From contig OW818685.1 in NCBI GenBank assembly GCA_942493245.1, positions 5,932,855 to 5,996,854 on the forward strand: DNA of 64,000 bases. Direction: 5' to 3'. The notes beneath the pieces were generated by a model that worked only from the letters and a program-made list of their open reading frames with translations, was not told the DNA's origin and ran no database searches. Origin of the DNA: DAOPYU01 sp942493245. Its GTDB lineage: Bacteria > Sumerlaeota > Sumerlaeia > UBA8349. The position numbers and the translations under genes are program-made. Below are positions 46,844 through 55,400 of this stretch, piece by piece (the first letter of the stretch is position 1; the number at the start of each line of letters is the position of its first letter).

Positions 46844-47314
46844 ATGGCCGAACTCCTCCCCCCGTCTCCGACTCCTCTGCCTTCCGGCGCATCGCGGCTG
46901 CGTCGTCGGCGTCAGCGCACCTCGGCGCGCGGGGTCAAGAACACCTGGCTGATCGCGGCCATTATTCTGGTGTTCTTTTTCGGCATTGTGTGGTCGGGGC
47001 ACGCCAAGGATCTGTTTGGCATGTTGTACGGGCGCGGGGCCGTTCTGATCGTGGTGGTTCTCATTATCGAATACATCATCCTGAAGGGCCGCGACCGTTC
47101 CCGTTTCTACAAGATCGAACTGCTCAAGATGCGTGACAAGCGGCGGAATTATATCGAGTTCGTGCGGAATCTCGAAGCGCAGATAGACCAGGTCGAGTCC
47201 GCCCTCAAGCCTCTGGCCGATCTGATCCCGCCCGGTGATCCGAATCGTGCGTCCCTGCAACAGGCGACCCACCAGCTCGAAAATCTGCGCAAGAATCTGT
47301 CGAAAAATCTGTAA
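46844..47314 (+). CDS. Membrane protein with C-terminal coiled coil, unknown
   Basis: 156 residues from the ATG at 46844. A Pro/Ser/Arg-rich cytoplasmic N-terminus (LRRRRQRTSARGVKN) is followed by two transmembrane helices (about 34-50 and 65-82), then a charged helical region likely to form a coiled coil (RFYKIELLKMRDKRRNYIEF, LEAQIDQVESALKPL, LQQATHQLENLRKNLSKNL). No family recognised. The stop codon at 47312-47314 touches the left arm of a palindromic repeat. Confidence 0.65.
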   Translation: MAELLPPSPTPLPSGASRLRRRRQRTSARGVKNTWLIAAIILVFFFGIVWSGHAKDLFGMLYGRGAVLIVVVLIIEYIILKGRDRSRFYKIELLKMRDKRRNYIEFVRNLEAQIDQVESALKPLADLIPPGDPNRASLQQATHQLENLRKNLSKNL

Positions 47315-47434
47315 CCCTAAAAACCGCAGTTGAGAGCCTAATCGCTTGTTTCTCAGTGATGTAGAAAGACCCATTGGGTACTGCGGAGCAGTTGGCTTTT
47401 CTGTACTTAGCCGGTCAACTGCGGTTTTTAGGGT
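47314..47434. repeat. 121-bp element with perfect 20-bp inverted ends
   Basis: ACCCTAAAAACCGCAGTTGA (47314-47333) is exactly repeated in inverse at 47415-47434, with 81 bp between. The same word (CCTAAAAATCGCAGTTGAGC) ends dispersed repeat copy A at 44.1 kb. MITE-like or REP-like; no coding capacity. Confidence 0.8.
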
Positions 47435-47460
47435 AACCGGTTTTCCTCTTTCTCGCGTTT

Positions 47461-47573
47461 TACCCTGAAAATCACCGTTGAGCGCCAACGGCGCGGATTT
47501 ATATCCGCCTGGGCCAAGCGCAGCGTCGCCCCAGGACAGGGGGGCCGTTTTCTCATAAAGGCTGAAGGCCCGA
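47461..47573 (+). repeat. Dispersed repeat, copy B
   Basis: Homologous to the reverse complement of 44010-44123. Shared blocks include GTTGAGCGCCAACG, CAAGCGCAG-x-GTCGCCC and GGCTGAAGGCC. It lies 27 bp from the 121-bp palindromic element. Confidence 0.75.
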
Positions 47574-47661
47574 ACGATGGAGCGTTCGCGGGGATGACAA
47601 AAGGGGGACGAGTGCCGGGAGGTTTGAGTCGCAAGATCGGAGAAGGATACTCCCTCAATGC

Positions 47662-47704
47662 TCACCTGAAAATCGAGCCATTCAACGACTTTTGAAAAAG
47701 GCTC
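47662..47704 (+). mobile_element. Relic of an IS right end
   Basis: 43 bp matching the right end of the IS at 8776-8818 at 38 of 43 positions, including ATTCAACGACTTTTG-like terminal sequence and the final GGCTC. There is no transposase or left end nearby. Confidence 0.75.
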
Positions 47705-47725
47705 GGTTCTTTTGGGCAATGGTTT

Positions 47726-47773
47726 TAAAAAGAAAAAGAGCGGGGACCGGTGAAAAACCGGCCCCCGCTCTTT
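47726..47773 (-). terminator. Intrinsic terminator of the chemoreceptor operon
   Basis: Minus-strand 16-bp stem with one mismatch: AAAGAGCGGGGGCCGG (47773-47758) pairs with CCGGTCCCCGCTCTTT (47750-47735) around a 7-nt loop. TTCTTTTT follows. It lies 27 bp after the receptor gene stop. Confidence 0.85.
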
Positions 47774-47799
47774 CAGTCTGACGCACCTAAGCGGGTCTC

Positions 47800-49779
47800 T
47801 CAGAATCCCATGAATTCGTCGTCACTGGACACGGAGCTCATCTCCGGTTGTTGCGCGCGTCCGTTTCTCGGGGCCTTGGGAGAGGTTCCAAGCAGACCTC
47901 TGGATGGCGTCTTCAGGGCGGCGGGAGACGACGCCAGCGCGATCTGGGGCAGGTTCGTGTTTCTTCCGATTTGACGTTGCCGGCCCGCAGGGGTGTCGGC
48001 GTTGGACGAGCGGCCGACCATGGTGGTCAGTTGCTCGACGATGGACGTGATCTGGTTGGACTGGGCGGCGAGTTCCTCGCTGGCCGAGGCGGATTCTTCC
48101 GCGTTGGCCGCCACCTGCTGGGTGGACTTGTCCATTTCCGCCACGGCGGTGTTGATCTGGTTGATTCCTTCGGATTGTTCGTTGGAGGCCACGGCAATGG
48201 CCGACACGCTCTGCGCCACGGTGCTCGAACTGTCCGCGATCTGCTTGACGCCCTCGGCGACCTTCGTCACCACCTCGGCGCCGTTGTTGGCCTGATCAAC
48301 GCTGGTCTGGATGAGCGTGGCGGTGTCCTTGGCCGCGGCGGCCGAGCGGTGGGCCAGGTTGCGCACTTCCTCGGCCACGACGGCGAAGCCCTTGCCGTGC
48401 TCGCCGGCGCGGGCGGCCTCGACCGCCGCGTTGAGCGCCAGCAGGTTGGTCTGGAAGGCGATCTCTTCGATGGTCTTGATGATGCCGGAGATCTTGTTCG
48501 AGGACTCCTTGATGCCGGTCATTGTGGCGACCATTTTTTCCATCGCTTCGCTGGCCGAGACGACGATCTTCTGGGTGTCGTGCATCAGACCGTTGGCGTG
48601 GGTGGCGCTTTCGGCGTTGCCGCGCGACTGGCTGGCGAGTTCCTCGAGCGCCGAGGAGGATTCCTCGAGGCTGGCGGCCTGTTCGGTGGAGGCTTCGGCC
48701 AGGTTCTGGCTCGCCGAGGCAATCTGGCCCGAGGCGGAGGTCAGCATGACGGCGCCCTCGTTGAGCGCTTCGATAATCTGGCGGATGGGGCGGACGATGC
48801 TGCGGGTCAGGAAAGTGGCCAGCAGGATGCCGAGGACCACACAGCCGATGGCCACCCCCAGAACGATCTGGTTCGTGCGGATCGTGATAGTGTGCATCTG
48901 GGTGTCCAGGGCGGTTTGCAGGTCGGTGATTGATTTCATAACGGCCGAGGCATCGGCGGCCATCTTGACGGTGGACTGCCGGTCGGCGTCAATTCCCGCC
49001 TTGTAGGCCGTGCCCGCTTTTTCATATTCAACCAGTTGGACCGCGATTTCACCGGCGGCTTCCTGGAGTTTGGCGTCGGCCTTTGTCAGTTCGGTCCACT
49101 GGGCCAGGCCGTCCTTCAACACCTTGAGCTGGGCCAGATAGCCCTCGTGTTCCTTGTCTTCGTTGGTGGCGACCAGGTAGGTTGCCTTGACGCGCAGGAA
49201 GAGGAAAGCCTGGATGACTTTCAGATCCAACTCCGACGAGATCCGGTCCCACTGTTCGAGAGCCTTGACGTCATTGGCCGCGACGGCCGCCTTCTTGGCC
49301 GGCTCGATCGTCTCTTTTGTGGCTTTGCCGATGCTGGCGGTGATTTTGTTGCCAACCGCGCCCCAGGAAGCGAACGCCTCGTCTTTCGTCTTGCGCGAAG
49401 CGGTTTGACTCTCGAAGGCCGTTTTATAGTCTTCCAGTTGTTTACTGGCGGTTTCGACCGTCCCTTGATTCGCCTTATCCAGGCCGGAAGTGGTGGCCAA
49501 CTCGGCCAGGGCTGTCTTCAAAGAGTCATAGGAGGCCATCCACTTATCCACGGCGGTTTTGCCGTCGGCATCTTTCTTGAATGCTTCTTTGGCAAAGTCC
49601 CGGCGCAGGAAGCCGCACTTATTGGTTTCTTCCAGACACATGGCGCCCTGCTGCTGAAGTTTCAGGCGGGTGTTGATGCCCGAAAGTCCGATCCAGCTCA
49701 CGATCCCCAGAATCACCGTCATGGCCAGGAGGAGCGTGAAACCGACCGCGATCTTTGTTCCCAGTTTCATGCTTTTCAT
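47800..49779 (-). CDS. Methyl-accepting chemotaxis protein
   Basis: 659 residues. TM1 (about 9-30) is followed by an all-helical periplasmic domain of about 270 residues, long enough for the bimodular (HBM/four-helix) sensor type. TM2 (about 303-325), HAMP, and the cytoplasmic coiled coil come next. The hairpin tip is the invariant EEIAFQTNLLALNAAVEAAR, continuing AGEHGKGFAVVAEEVRNLA, which contacts CheA/CheW. Methylation helices flank it. A flexible tail (about 590-655) ends in EFMGF, matching the x-[HFYW]-x-x-[HFYW] pattern of CheR/CheB tether pentapeptides. AAAGGGGAA precedes the ATG. It is the second gene of the operon that starts at the degenerate-receiver gene, under a sigma-54 promoter. 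Confidence 0.96.
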   Translation of the reverse strand: MKSMKLGTKIAVGFTLLLAMTVILGIVSWIGLSGINTRLKLQQQGAMCLEETNKCGFLRRDFAKEAFKKDADGKTAVDKWMASYDSLKTALAELATTSGLDKANQGTVETASKQLEDYKTAFESQTASRKTKDEAFASWGAVGNKITASIGKATKETIEPAKKAAVAANDVKALEQWDRISSELDLKVIQAFLFLRVKATYLVATNEDKEHEGYLAQLKVLKDGLAQWTELTKADAKLQEAAGEIAVQLVEYEKAGTAYKAGIDADRQSTVKMAADASAVMKSITDLQTALDTQMHTITIRTNQIVLGVAIGCVVLGILLATFLTRSIVRPIRQIIEALNEGAVMLTSASGQIASASQNLAEASTEQAASLEESSSALEELASQSRGNAESATHANGLMHDTQKIVVSASEAMEKMVATMTGIKESSNKISGIIKTIEEIAFQTNLLALNAAVEAARAGEHGKGFAVVAEEVRNLAHRSAAAAKDTATLIQTSVDQANNGAEVVTKVAEGVKQIADSSSTVAQSVSAIAVASNEQSEGINQINTAVAEMDKSTQQVAANAEESASASEELAAQSNQITSIVEQLTTMVGRSSNADTPAGRQRQIGRNTNLPQIALASSPAALKTPSRGLLGTSPKAPRNGRAQQPEMSSVSSDDEFMGF

Positions 49780-49854
49780 GGTTTGTTTCCCCTTTTCTCT
49801 TTGAGACCTCGATATTGTTGAGCCGGAATGAGATTCCGAGCAGTTTACCGTTTC

Positions 49855-50259
49855 TCAGCTACCACAGGCTTCGACGGGGTTTTCCTTTTTGCTGTCCTGC
49901 TTCCGGAGCGCCGTGAGCGCAAACTCCCGGATTTCGTCGGGTGAAGGCGGGTAGAAGAACACATGGTGGATATAGCCGCCGAAACTGACATTGGCGTGTT
50001 GCGCCTGCAGCGGGTTGTCGGCCACCAGCAGGACGCTGTTTTCCGGGCACAGGCGTTGCAGGGAGCGCAACGCCTCGGGCCGGTACTGGAAGAGCGACAG
50101 CGCGAGCACCAGCAGGCGGATCGGACGGTCGGTGAGCAGGAACAGAATCCGTTCCACCTCGTGGACCGCCACGGGAGTCAGATGGATGTCGCGCACAATG
50201 GTTTCGGCCAGGGTTTGCTGGTCCGGGGTCCCGAGGGCGACAATGGCAAATTCGTTCAT
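49855..50259 (-). CDS. Degenerate receiver-like protein
   Basis: 134 residues with an alternating beta/alpha pattern like a response-regulator receiver: FAIVALGTPDQQTLAE (beta1-alpha1), IRLLVLALSLFQYRPEALRSLQRL (beta3-alpha3), SVLLVADNPL (beta4) and a KP-loop equivalent HVFFYPPSPDEIREFALTAL. The acidic pocket after beta1 and the phospho-Asp after beta3 are missing, and the conserved Lys is replaced by Tyr. It therefore should not be phosphorylated in the usual way. The match to receivers is structural guesswork from pattern. ATG at 50259 with GAGGAGA. It lies 75 bp upstream of the chemoreceptor and directly behind the sigma-54 promoter. Confidence 0.6.
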   Translation of the reverse strand: MNEFAIVALGTPDQQTLAETIVRDIHLTPVAVHEVERILFLLTDRPIRLLVLALSLFQYRPEALRSLQRLCPENSVLLVADNPLQAQHANVSFGGYIHHVFFYPPSPDEIREFALTALRKQDSKKENPVEACGS

Positions 50260-50332
50260 GGCGGTCTCCTCGACTTCTGGGTGTTCAGGCAATGGTATGA
50301 AGTGTCGGGTTCATATTGCATGGAGTCCAGGC

Positions 50333-50347
50333 GCAAGCAGCGTGCCA
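50333..50347 (-). promoter_or_regulatory. Sigma-54 (RpoN) -24/-12 promoter
   Basis: Minus strand: TGGCACG (50347-50341), four bases CTGC, then TTGC (50336-50333). Every consensus base of TGGCACG-N4-TTGC is present. Transcription would start near 50322, about 60 nt before the ATG at 50259. Confidence 0.8.
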
Positions 50348-50514
50348 GCAATATATGATATTCGGTCGAATTGCAAGTGCATTTTTCTGAGTATTCTACG
50401 ATGTATGTGGGGGGGCTGGTTCAAACTCGCGGGAGGCGCAAGTGTTACCCTGAGATCGGCGATCCAATCAAATATACTGTATAAAATGTTGATTTTAGAT
50501 AGATTGGGTGTGCC

Positions 50515-50551
50515 TGTTACGCAGGCGTTACACTGTTACCATTTGGGAACA
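50515..50551. promoter_or_regulatory. Two tandem 18-bp dyads, probable enhancer for an NtrC-type activator
   Basis: TGTTACGCAGGCGTTACA (50515-50532) and TGTTACCATTTGGGAACA (50534-50551) are each nearly perfect palindromes and begin with the same TGTTAC. Their centres are 19 bp apart, close to two helical turns, and they lie 168-204 bp upstream of the -24 element. That geometry fits an NtrC-family upstream activating sequence. Confidence 0.6.
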
Positions 50552-50595
50552 CTTCGAGGAAACAGAAGGGAACGCAGACTTTCCGAGGCGCCCGG

Positions 50596-52011
50596 TCAGA
50601 CGCGGAAGTCCTCCGGGTTGAGGCCAAGGTCGTCCATCATCTTATAGAACGTCTTGCGGGAAATATTGGCGTGTTGGGAGGCGTGGGCGACATTGCCCTT
50701 GTATTGCGCGAGAATTTCGCGCAGGTAGTGTTGCTGAATGTGGCGCTGTACGTTCTCGAGGTTGCCCAGAGCGGCAAGCGCCGACAGGGGGGCGGGTCCG
50801 GCGGGTTGAAGTTCGGACGTCGAGGTTGAGAACAGGGCGTTGCGTACGGCAACGGGAAGGTCGCTCACGCCGATCGTGTCATTCGACGTGGTGGCCATGG
50901 CGCGTTCCATCGTATTGCGCAACTCCCGGACGTTGCCCGGCCAGAGGTAGCGGCGCAGGCACTCGAAGGCTTCCGGGGCGATTTCGTTGACGTGGGGGTA
51001 GTTGGGCGAGAGTTCGGCGAAGAAATAGCGGGCCAGCCCGATGGCGTCGTCGCCGCGCTCGCGCAGCGGGGGAACCTGGAGATTGAGCACGTTGATGCGG
51101 TAGTAAAGATCCTCTCGGAACCGGCCCAGGTGGATTTCCTCCTCCAGGTCGCGGTTGGTGGCGGCCAGGATGCGCACGTCCACCGAGACGGGTTTGGCGG
51201 CGCCCACGGGCGTGTAGGAGCGTTCCTGGAGCACGCGGAGCAATTTGGGTTGCAGGGCGAGCGGGAGTTCGCCGATTTCGTCAAAGAAGACGGTTCCGCC
51301 GTTCGAGTACCCCAATATGCCGGGGCTTTCGGCGGTGGCGCCGGTGAAAGCCCCGGCCTTATGCCCGAACAGGGAAGACTCCATGAGGGTTTCGGGGATG
51401 GCGGCGCAGTCCACGACGTTGAAGGATTGCGCCCGGCGCAGACTGTTGTTGTGGAGCGCCCGGGCGACTTTCTCCTTGCCGGTGCCGCTTTCGCCGGTGA
51501 TCAGAACGGTGGCGTTGGTTGGCGCGGCCTGGGCGATGAGGCGGAAGAGTTCGAGCATGGGGGCGCTCTGGCCGATGAGGCCCGCGTAAGTGGGCGTGTT
51601 GGCTATTTGTCTTGAGAGGCGCTCGCCGAGGCGCAGCAGACGGTGGTGTTCGAGCGCCCGGGCGATCGAGAGCAGCAGCTGGTCTTTCGAGAACGGCTTG
51701 ACGATGTAGTCGAACGCGCCGCGGTGCGAGGCGTCGAGCGCCATGTGGATTTCCGTGTGGCCGGTCAGAACCACCACCGTGGGCGAGGCCGGCATTTCCT
51801 GAATGCGGCCGAGCAGGGTCAGGCCGTCCATTTGCGGCATGGCGAGGTCGGTGATAACCAGATCGAAAGGGGTTTTGGCCAGGCAGGCGAGAGCCTCGAC
51901 TCCGTTCTGAGCGAAGACGCAATCATAGTCGAATTTTTCCAAGACGGAACGTAACGCGTTCCGCACAGATTCATCGTCGTCAACAATCAGAATACTGGCG
52001 AAATCCGGCAT
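50596..52011 (-). CDS. NtrC-family sigma-54-dependent response regulator
   Basis: 471 residues. The receiver (about 5-118) has the phospho-Asp in DLVITDLAMPQMDG and Lys in YIVKPFSKDQL. The AAA+ domain (about 145-370) has Walker A GESGTGKE, the sigma-54-contacting AGAFTGA loop intact, Walker B GGTVFFDEIGEL, and the R-finger region FREDLYYRINVLNLQVPPLRER. The Fis-type helix-turn-helix closes the protein (VAHASQHANISRKTFYKMM). The ATG at 52011 has GGAG 6 nt before it. It has its own sigma-70 promoter and ends next to two dyads and a sigma-54 promoter that it probably controls. It is divergent from the two sensor kinases. Confidence 0.96.
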   Translation of the reverse strand: MPDFASILIVDDDESVRNALRSVLEKFDYDCVFAQNGVEALACLAKTPFDLVITDLAMPQMDGLTLLGRIQEMPASPTVVVLTGHTEIHMALDASHRGAFDYIVKPFSKDQLLLSIARALEHHRLLRLGERLSRQIANTPTYAGLIGQSAPMLELFRLIAQAAPTNATVLITGESGTGKEKVARALHNNSLRRAQSFNVVDCAAIPETLMESSLFGHKAGAFTGATAESPGILGYSNGGTVFFDEIGELPLALQPKLLRVLQERSYTPVGAAKPVSVDVRILAATNRDLEEEIHLGRFREDLYYRINVLNLQVPPLRERGDDAIGLARYFFAELSPNYPHVNEIAPEAFECLRRYLWPGNVRELRNTMERAMATTSNDTIGVSDLPVAVRNALFSTSTSELQPAGPAPLSALAALGNLENVQRHIQQHYLREILAQYKGNVAHASQHANISRKTFYKMMDDLGLNPEDFRV

Positions 52012-52037
52012 GATCATCTCCACAAAGATTCATCCGG

Positions 52038-52067
52038 ATCTTACCTTGCACGCCCGGCGGTTGTCAA
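52038..52067 (-). promoter_or_regulatory. Sigma-70 promoter of the NtrC-type gene
   Basis: Minus-strand TTGACA (52067-52062), 18 bp, TAAGAT (52043-52038); the start site would be about 20 nt before the ATG at 52011. Confidence 0.65.
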
Positions 52068-52170
52068 CGCAATAGGATGCGGTTGTCCCTTTTTCCAGAA
52101 ATTCTTTCAGAAAGGCTTCTGTCGCCCGGGGGGAATTTCCTCTGAAAAACTCACTCCGTGGATATTTTGT

Positions 52171-52199
52171 TTGGCAAGGAGAAGGCTACTGGTTAATAA
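52171..52199 (+). promoter_or_regulatory. Sigma-70 promoter of the sensor kinase pair
   Basis: TTGGCA (52171-52176), 17 bp, TAATAA (52194-52199). Confidence 0.6.
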
Positions 52200-52401
52200 T
52201 GTTTCTGCACGTTGGAAGCGATGGATTCGGTTTTCCTGCACGAATCGTTTGGAGCAATGTTGAGGCGCTTGAGTCGGCTTGGGCCGTCCCGCTTCTGGAG
52301 AGAGGTTGTTTCTCTCGAAGGTTGAAGGGGACAGTTGCGATGCGGCTGGTTTCGGCGGAGGGACCGTTTGGCCGGGCAGAGGGTTGCGAGAGGCGGTTGG
52401 T

Positions 52402-55400
52402 ATGAGGTGGACCGGGAGAAAAGGACGGATACGGGGGGGGATCTGGGTTCTGGCGCTCTTGCTTGAGCTGGCCGGCGGGTACGCCGACACGCCGACAAGC
52501 AGTTCCGTCGAATTAGCCCAGGAGGAGCGCGAATGGCTGGAAATGCAGCCGATTCTGCGATTGGGATATGATCCGAACTGGGCGCCGATCGAGTTTCTGG
52601 ACGATTCGGGGACACCCCTGGGGATCTCGTCCGAATATCTTCGGATCCTGGAGTCTCAGTTGGGCGTGCGGTTCGAAGTGTGTAAAGGGGTGAACTGGCC
52701 GGAACAGATCAAGCGGGTGAAACAAGGTCGGCTGGATGTGTTCCCGGCGATGATCCGTACGCGGGACCGCGAGGCTTTTCTGGAGTTCTCGGAACCCTAT
52801 CTTTCGATGCCGATTGGCATCTATGCCCGCCGGGATGCGCACTATAGCGGGTCTCTCGGCGATCTGGTGGGGAAACGGATTGGGGTCATTGAGGGGTACG
52901 GGGAGCAAAGCCTCCTGAAAGAAGGGAATCCGGATCTCAATCTGGTGTCGTTCCGTACAACGCCGGAGGCTTTGGATCACCTGGCACGGGGCGAGGTGGA
53001 CGCCTACATCGGAGGGGTGTTGACGACCGGGCACTATCTGGGGCGGCTGGAGTATCGCCAGATCCGGTTGGCGGGTGTTACGCCTTACCGATACGATCTC
53101 TGCTGGGCCGTCCGGAAGGATTGGCCGACTCTGGTGGGGATTGTGAATAAGGCTCTGGCGGCCATTCCCGCGTCCGAGCGCGAAACTATTTACCAGCGCT
53201 GGGTGGGAGTTTATTACGAATCGCGGCATCACTGGCTGTCGCACTGGAAGGTCGAAGGGGTGGTGCTGGCGATCATTGCGGGGCTGGCGCTGTGGGTCGG
53301 GTGGCTCTGGCGCGAGGTGCGGTTGCGCCGGCAGGCGGAAGAGGACTTGGTCCGGCACCGGATGCATTTGAGTGAGATGGTGGATGAGCGCACGGCGGAG
53401 GTTGAAGCGAAGAATTACCAGCTTTCCTTGGAGATTCAGGAACGGCGGCGAGGGCTGGATGCGCTTAACGAGAGTCGCAACATGCTCGAAAAGGTGATCA
53501 ATACGGTACCGCAGGCGCTCTTCTGGAAAGATCTCAACAGTGTGTATCTCGGGTGTAACGACACTTTTGCCTGCATGGTCGGGTTGAAGAACGCCGGGCA
53601 GATTGTGGGCAAGAGCGATTACGACCTGCCCTGGCCGCGCGAGGAAGCCGAGGCGTATCGCCGTGACGACCGCGAGGTGATGCAGGGCAACCAATCCAAG
53701 CGGCATATTATCGAGCCGTTGCAGCAGGCCGACGGGCGGCGCTTGTGGATAGACACGGCCAAGGAGCCTCTTCTGGACGATCGAGGGATCGTGTATGGTA
53801 TTCTGGGGATTTGCGAGGATATTACGGATCGCAAACGCGCGGAGGAATTGTTGCAGCAGAGCGAACGGAAGTACCGGTTGCTGTTCGAGAACATGACCGC
53901 TGGTTTCGCCCTGCACCAGATGATTTTCAACGAGGCCGGCGCGCCATGCAACTACCGGTATATCGAGGTCAACCCCGCTTTCGAGCGCCTGACGGGTGTT
54001 TCGGCCACGCAACTGGTCGGGCGCACGGTTCTGGAAGTCATGCCGCAGACGGAACCTTACTGGATCGAGTTCTTTGGAAAGGTGGTCGAGACGGGCGAGC
54101 CAGCCTCGCGTCTGGACTTCGCCCGAGATGTTGGACGTTATTACGATGTCTGGGCCTATCGTCCAGAAGCGGGAACTTTCGCCGTTGTCTTCCACGACGT
54201 GACCGAACGGAAACGGGCCGAGGCGGCGCTCGAGCGCGAACGCGATCTGGTCAAACGAATCATGGAGACCAGTCCGGTGGGGATCACGGCGTTGGACCGG
54301 GCGGGGACGATCGTGTTTGCGAATCTGGCGGCCGAACGGATTTTCGGCATGAAGCGCGGGGAGGTCGAGGGGCGTGTTTACAACCAGCCCGACTGGGAAA
54401 TTACCGATTATGCGGGCGATTTTCTTCCGGACGAGGAACAGGTTTTTCGACGGGTGATAGAGAGTGGACTCGCTGTGTATAACGTCCAGCACGCCATCCG
54501 GCGGGCCGATGGGTTGCGGATTCTTCTCTCGATCAACGCAGCGCCGACTTTCAACAGTTCGGGAGAACTGGATGGGATGGTCGCCGCGCTCGAGGATGTG
54601 ACCGAGCGCAAACGGGCGGAGGAGGAATTGCGTCAGAGTGAAGCGCGTTTGCGCGACGCGCAACGCCTGGCGCATCTGGGCAATTGGGAAGAGGATCTTC
54701 AGACTCGAAGTCTGGTCTGGTCGGAGCAGGTTTTCCGTATTTTTGAGATTGACCCGATGGAGTTCGATCCGTCGGCCACATCTTTTTTGAAGCGGATACA
54801 CCCCGAGGATCTGGAGCGGGTCAACACGGCGTTTGCCGACGCCGTCACCAACAGGAAACCCTACGACGTCGAGCATCGGATTCTCATGTCGGACGGGCGG
54901 GTGAAGCATGTGCATGAGTATGGGGAGGTTCTGTGTGACGGGCAGGGGCGGGCGGTGCGGGTACGGGGGACGGTGCAGGACGTGACTGAGCACAAGTTGG
55001 TGGAACTCGAACTCAAGACGTCGCTCGAGGAAAAGATCGCGCTTTTGAAGGAAGTCCACCACCGCGTGAAGAACAACTTGCAGGTGGTCATCAGTCTCCT
55101 GAATCTGCAAACGACGCGGATTCAGAATCGTGAGGTTCTCGACACGCTCGAGGAGACGCGCAACCGGGTGCGCTCCATGTCGCTGTTGCACGAAACGCTT
55201 TACCGGTCGCAGAACATGGCGCGGGTCAATCTGGCGCAGTATGTCGAGACTCTGTGCGCCCATTTGTTCCGGACGTATGGGCGGCAGGTTGAGAATATCG
55301 AGTGGGTGAACCGATTGATCCCTGTTGAATTGTCTCCCGATCGGGCGGTGCCGTGTGGCCTGATTGTCAACGAGTTGATCTCAAACGCGCTGAAATACGC

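Larger units (their letters stand above)
50260..50595. other. AT-rich regulatory region of the receiver-chemoreceptor operon
   Basis: About 336 bp with no gene, clearly more A/T-rich than its surroundings. It holds the sigma-54 promoter and two tandem dyads listed separately. Confidence 0.6.
52012..52401. other. Divergent promoter region between regulator and kinases
   Basis: 390 bp with two well-formed, opposite sigma-70 promoters (listed separately) and a plus-strand leader of about 195 nt. The open frame in that leader is in phase with the kinase, but lacks conserved sequence before 52402. Confidence 0.55.

Noticed and set aside
50340..50595. Possible small RNA gene in the AT-rich gap
   Set aside because: The palindromes there fit protein-binding dyads better, and there is no terminator hairpin with a T tract.
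52513..55263. A 916-codon minus-strand open frame
   Set aside because: Shadow of the PAS-rich kinase; high GC with codon bias leaves the antisense frame open. No ribosome-binding site or domains.
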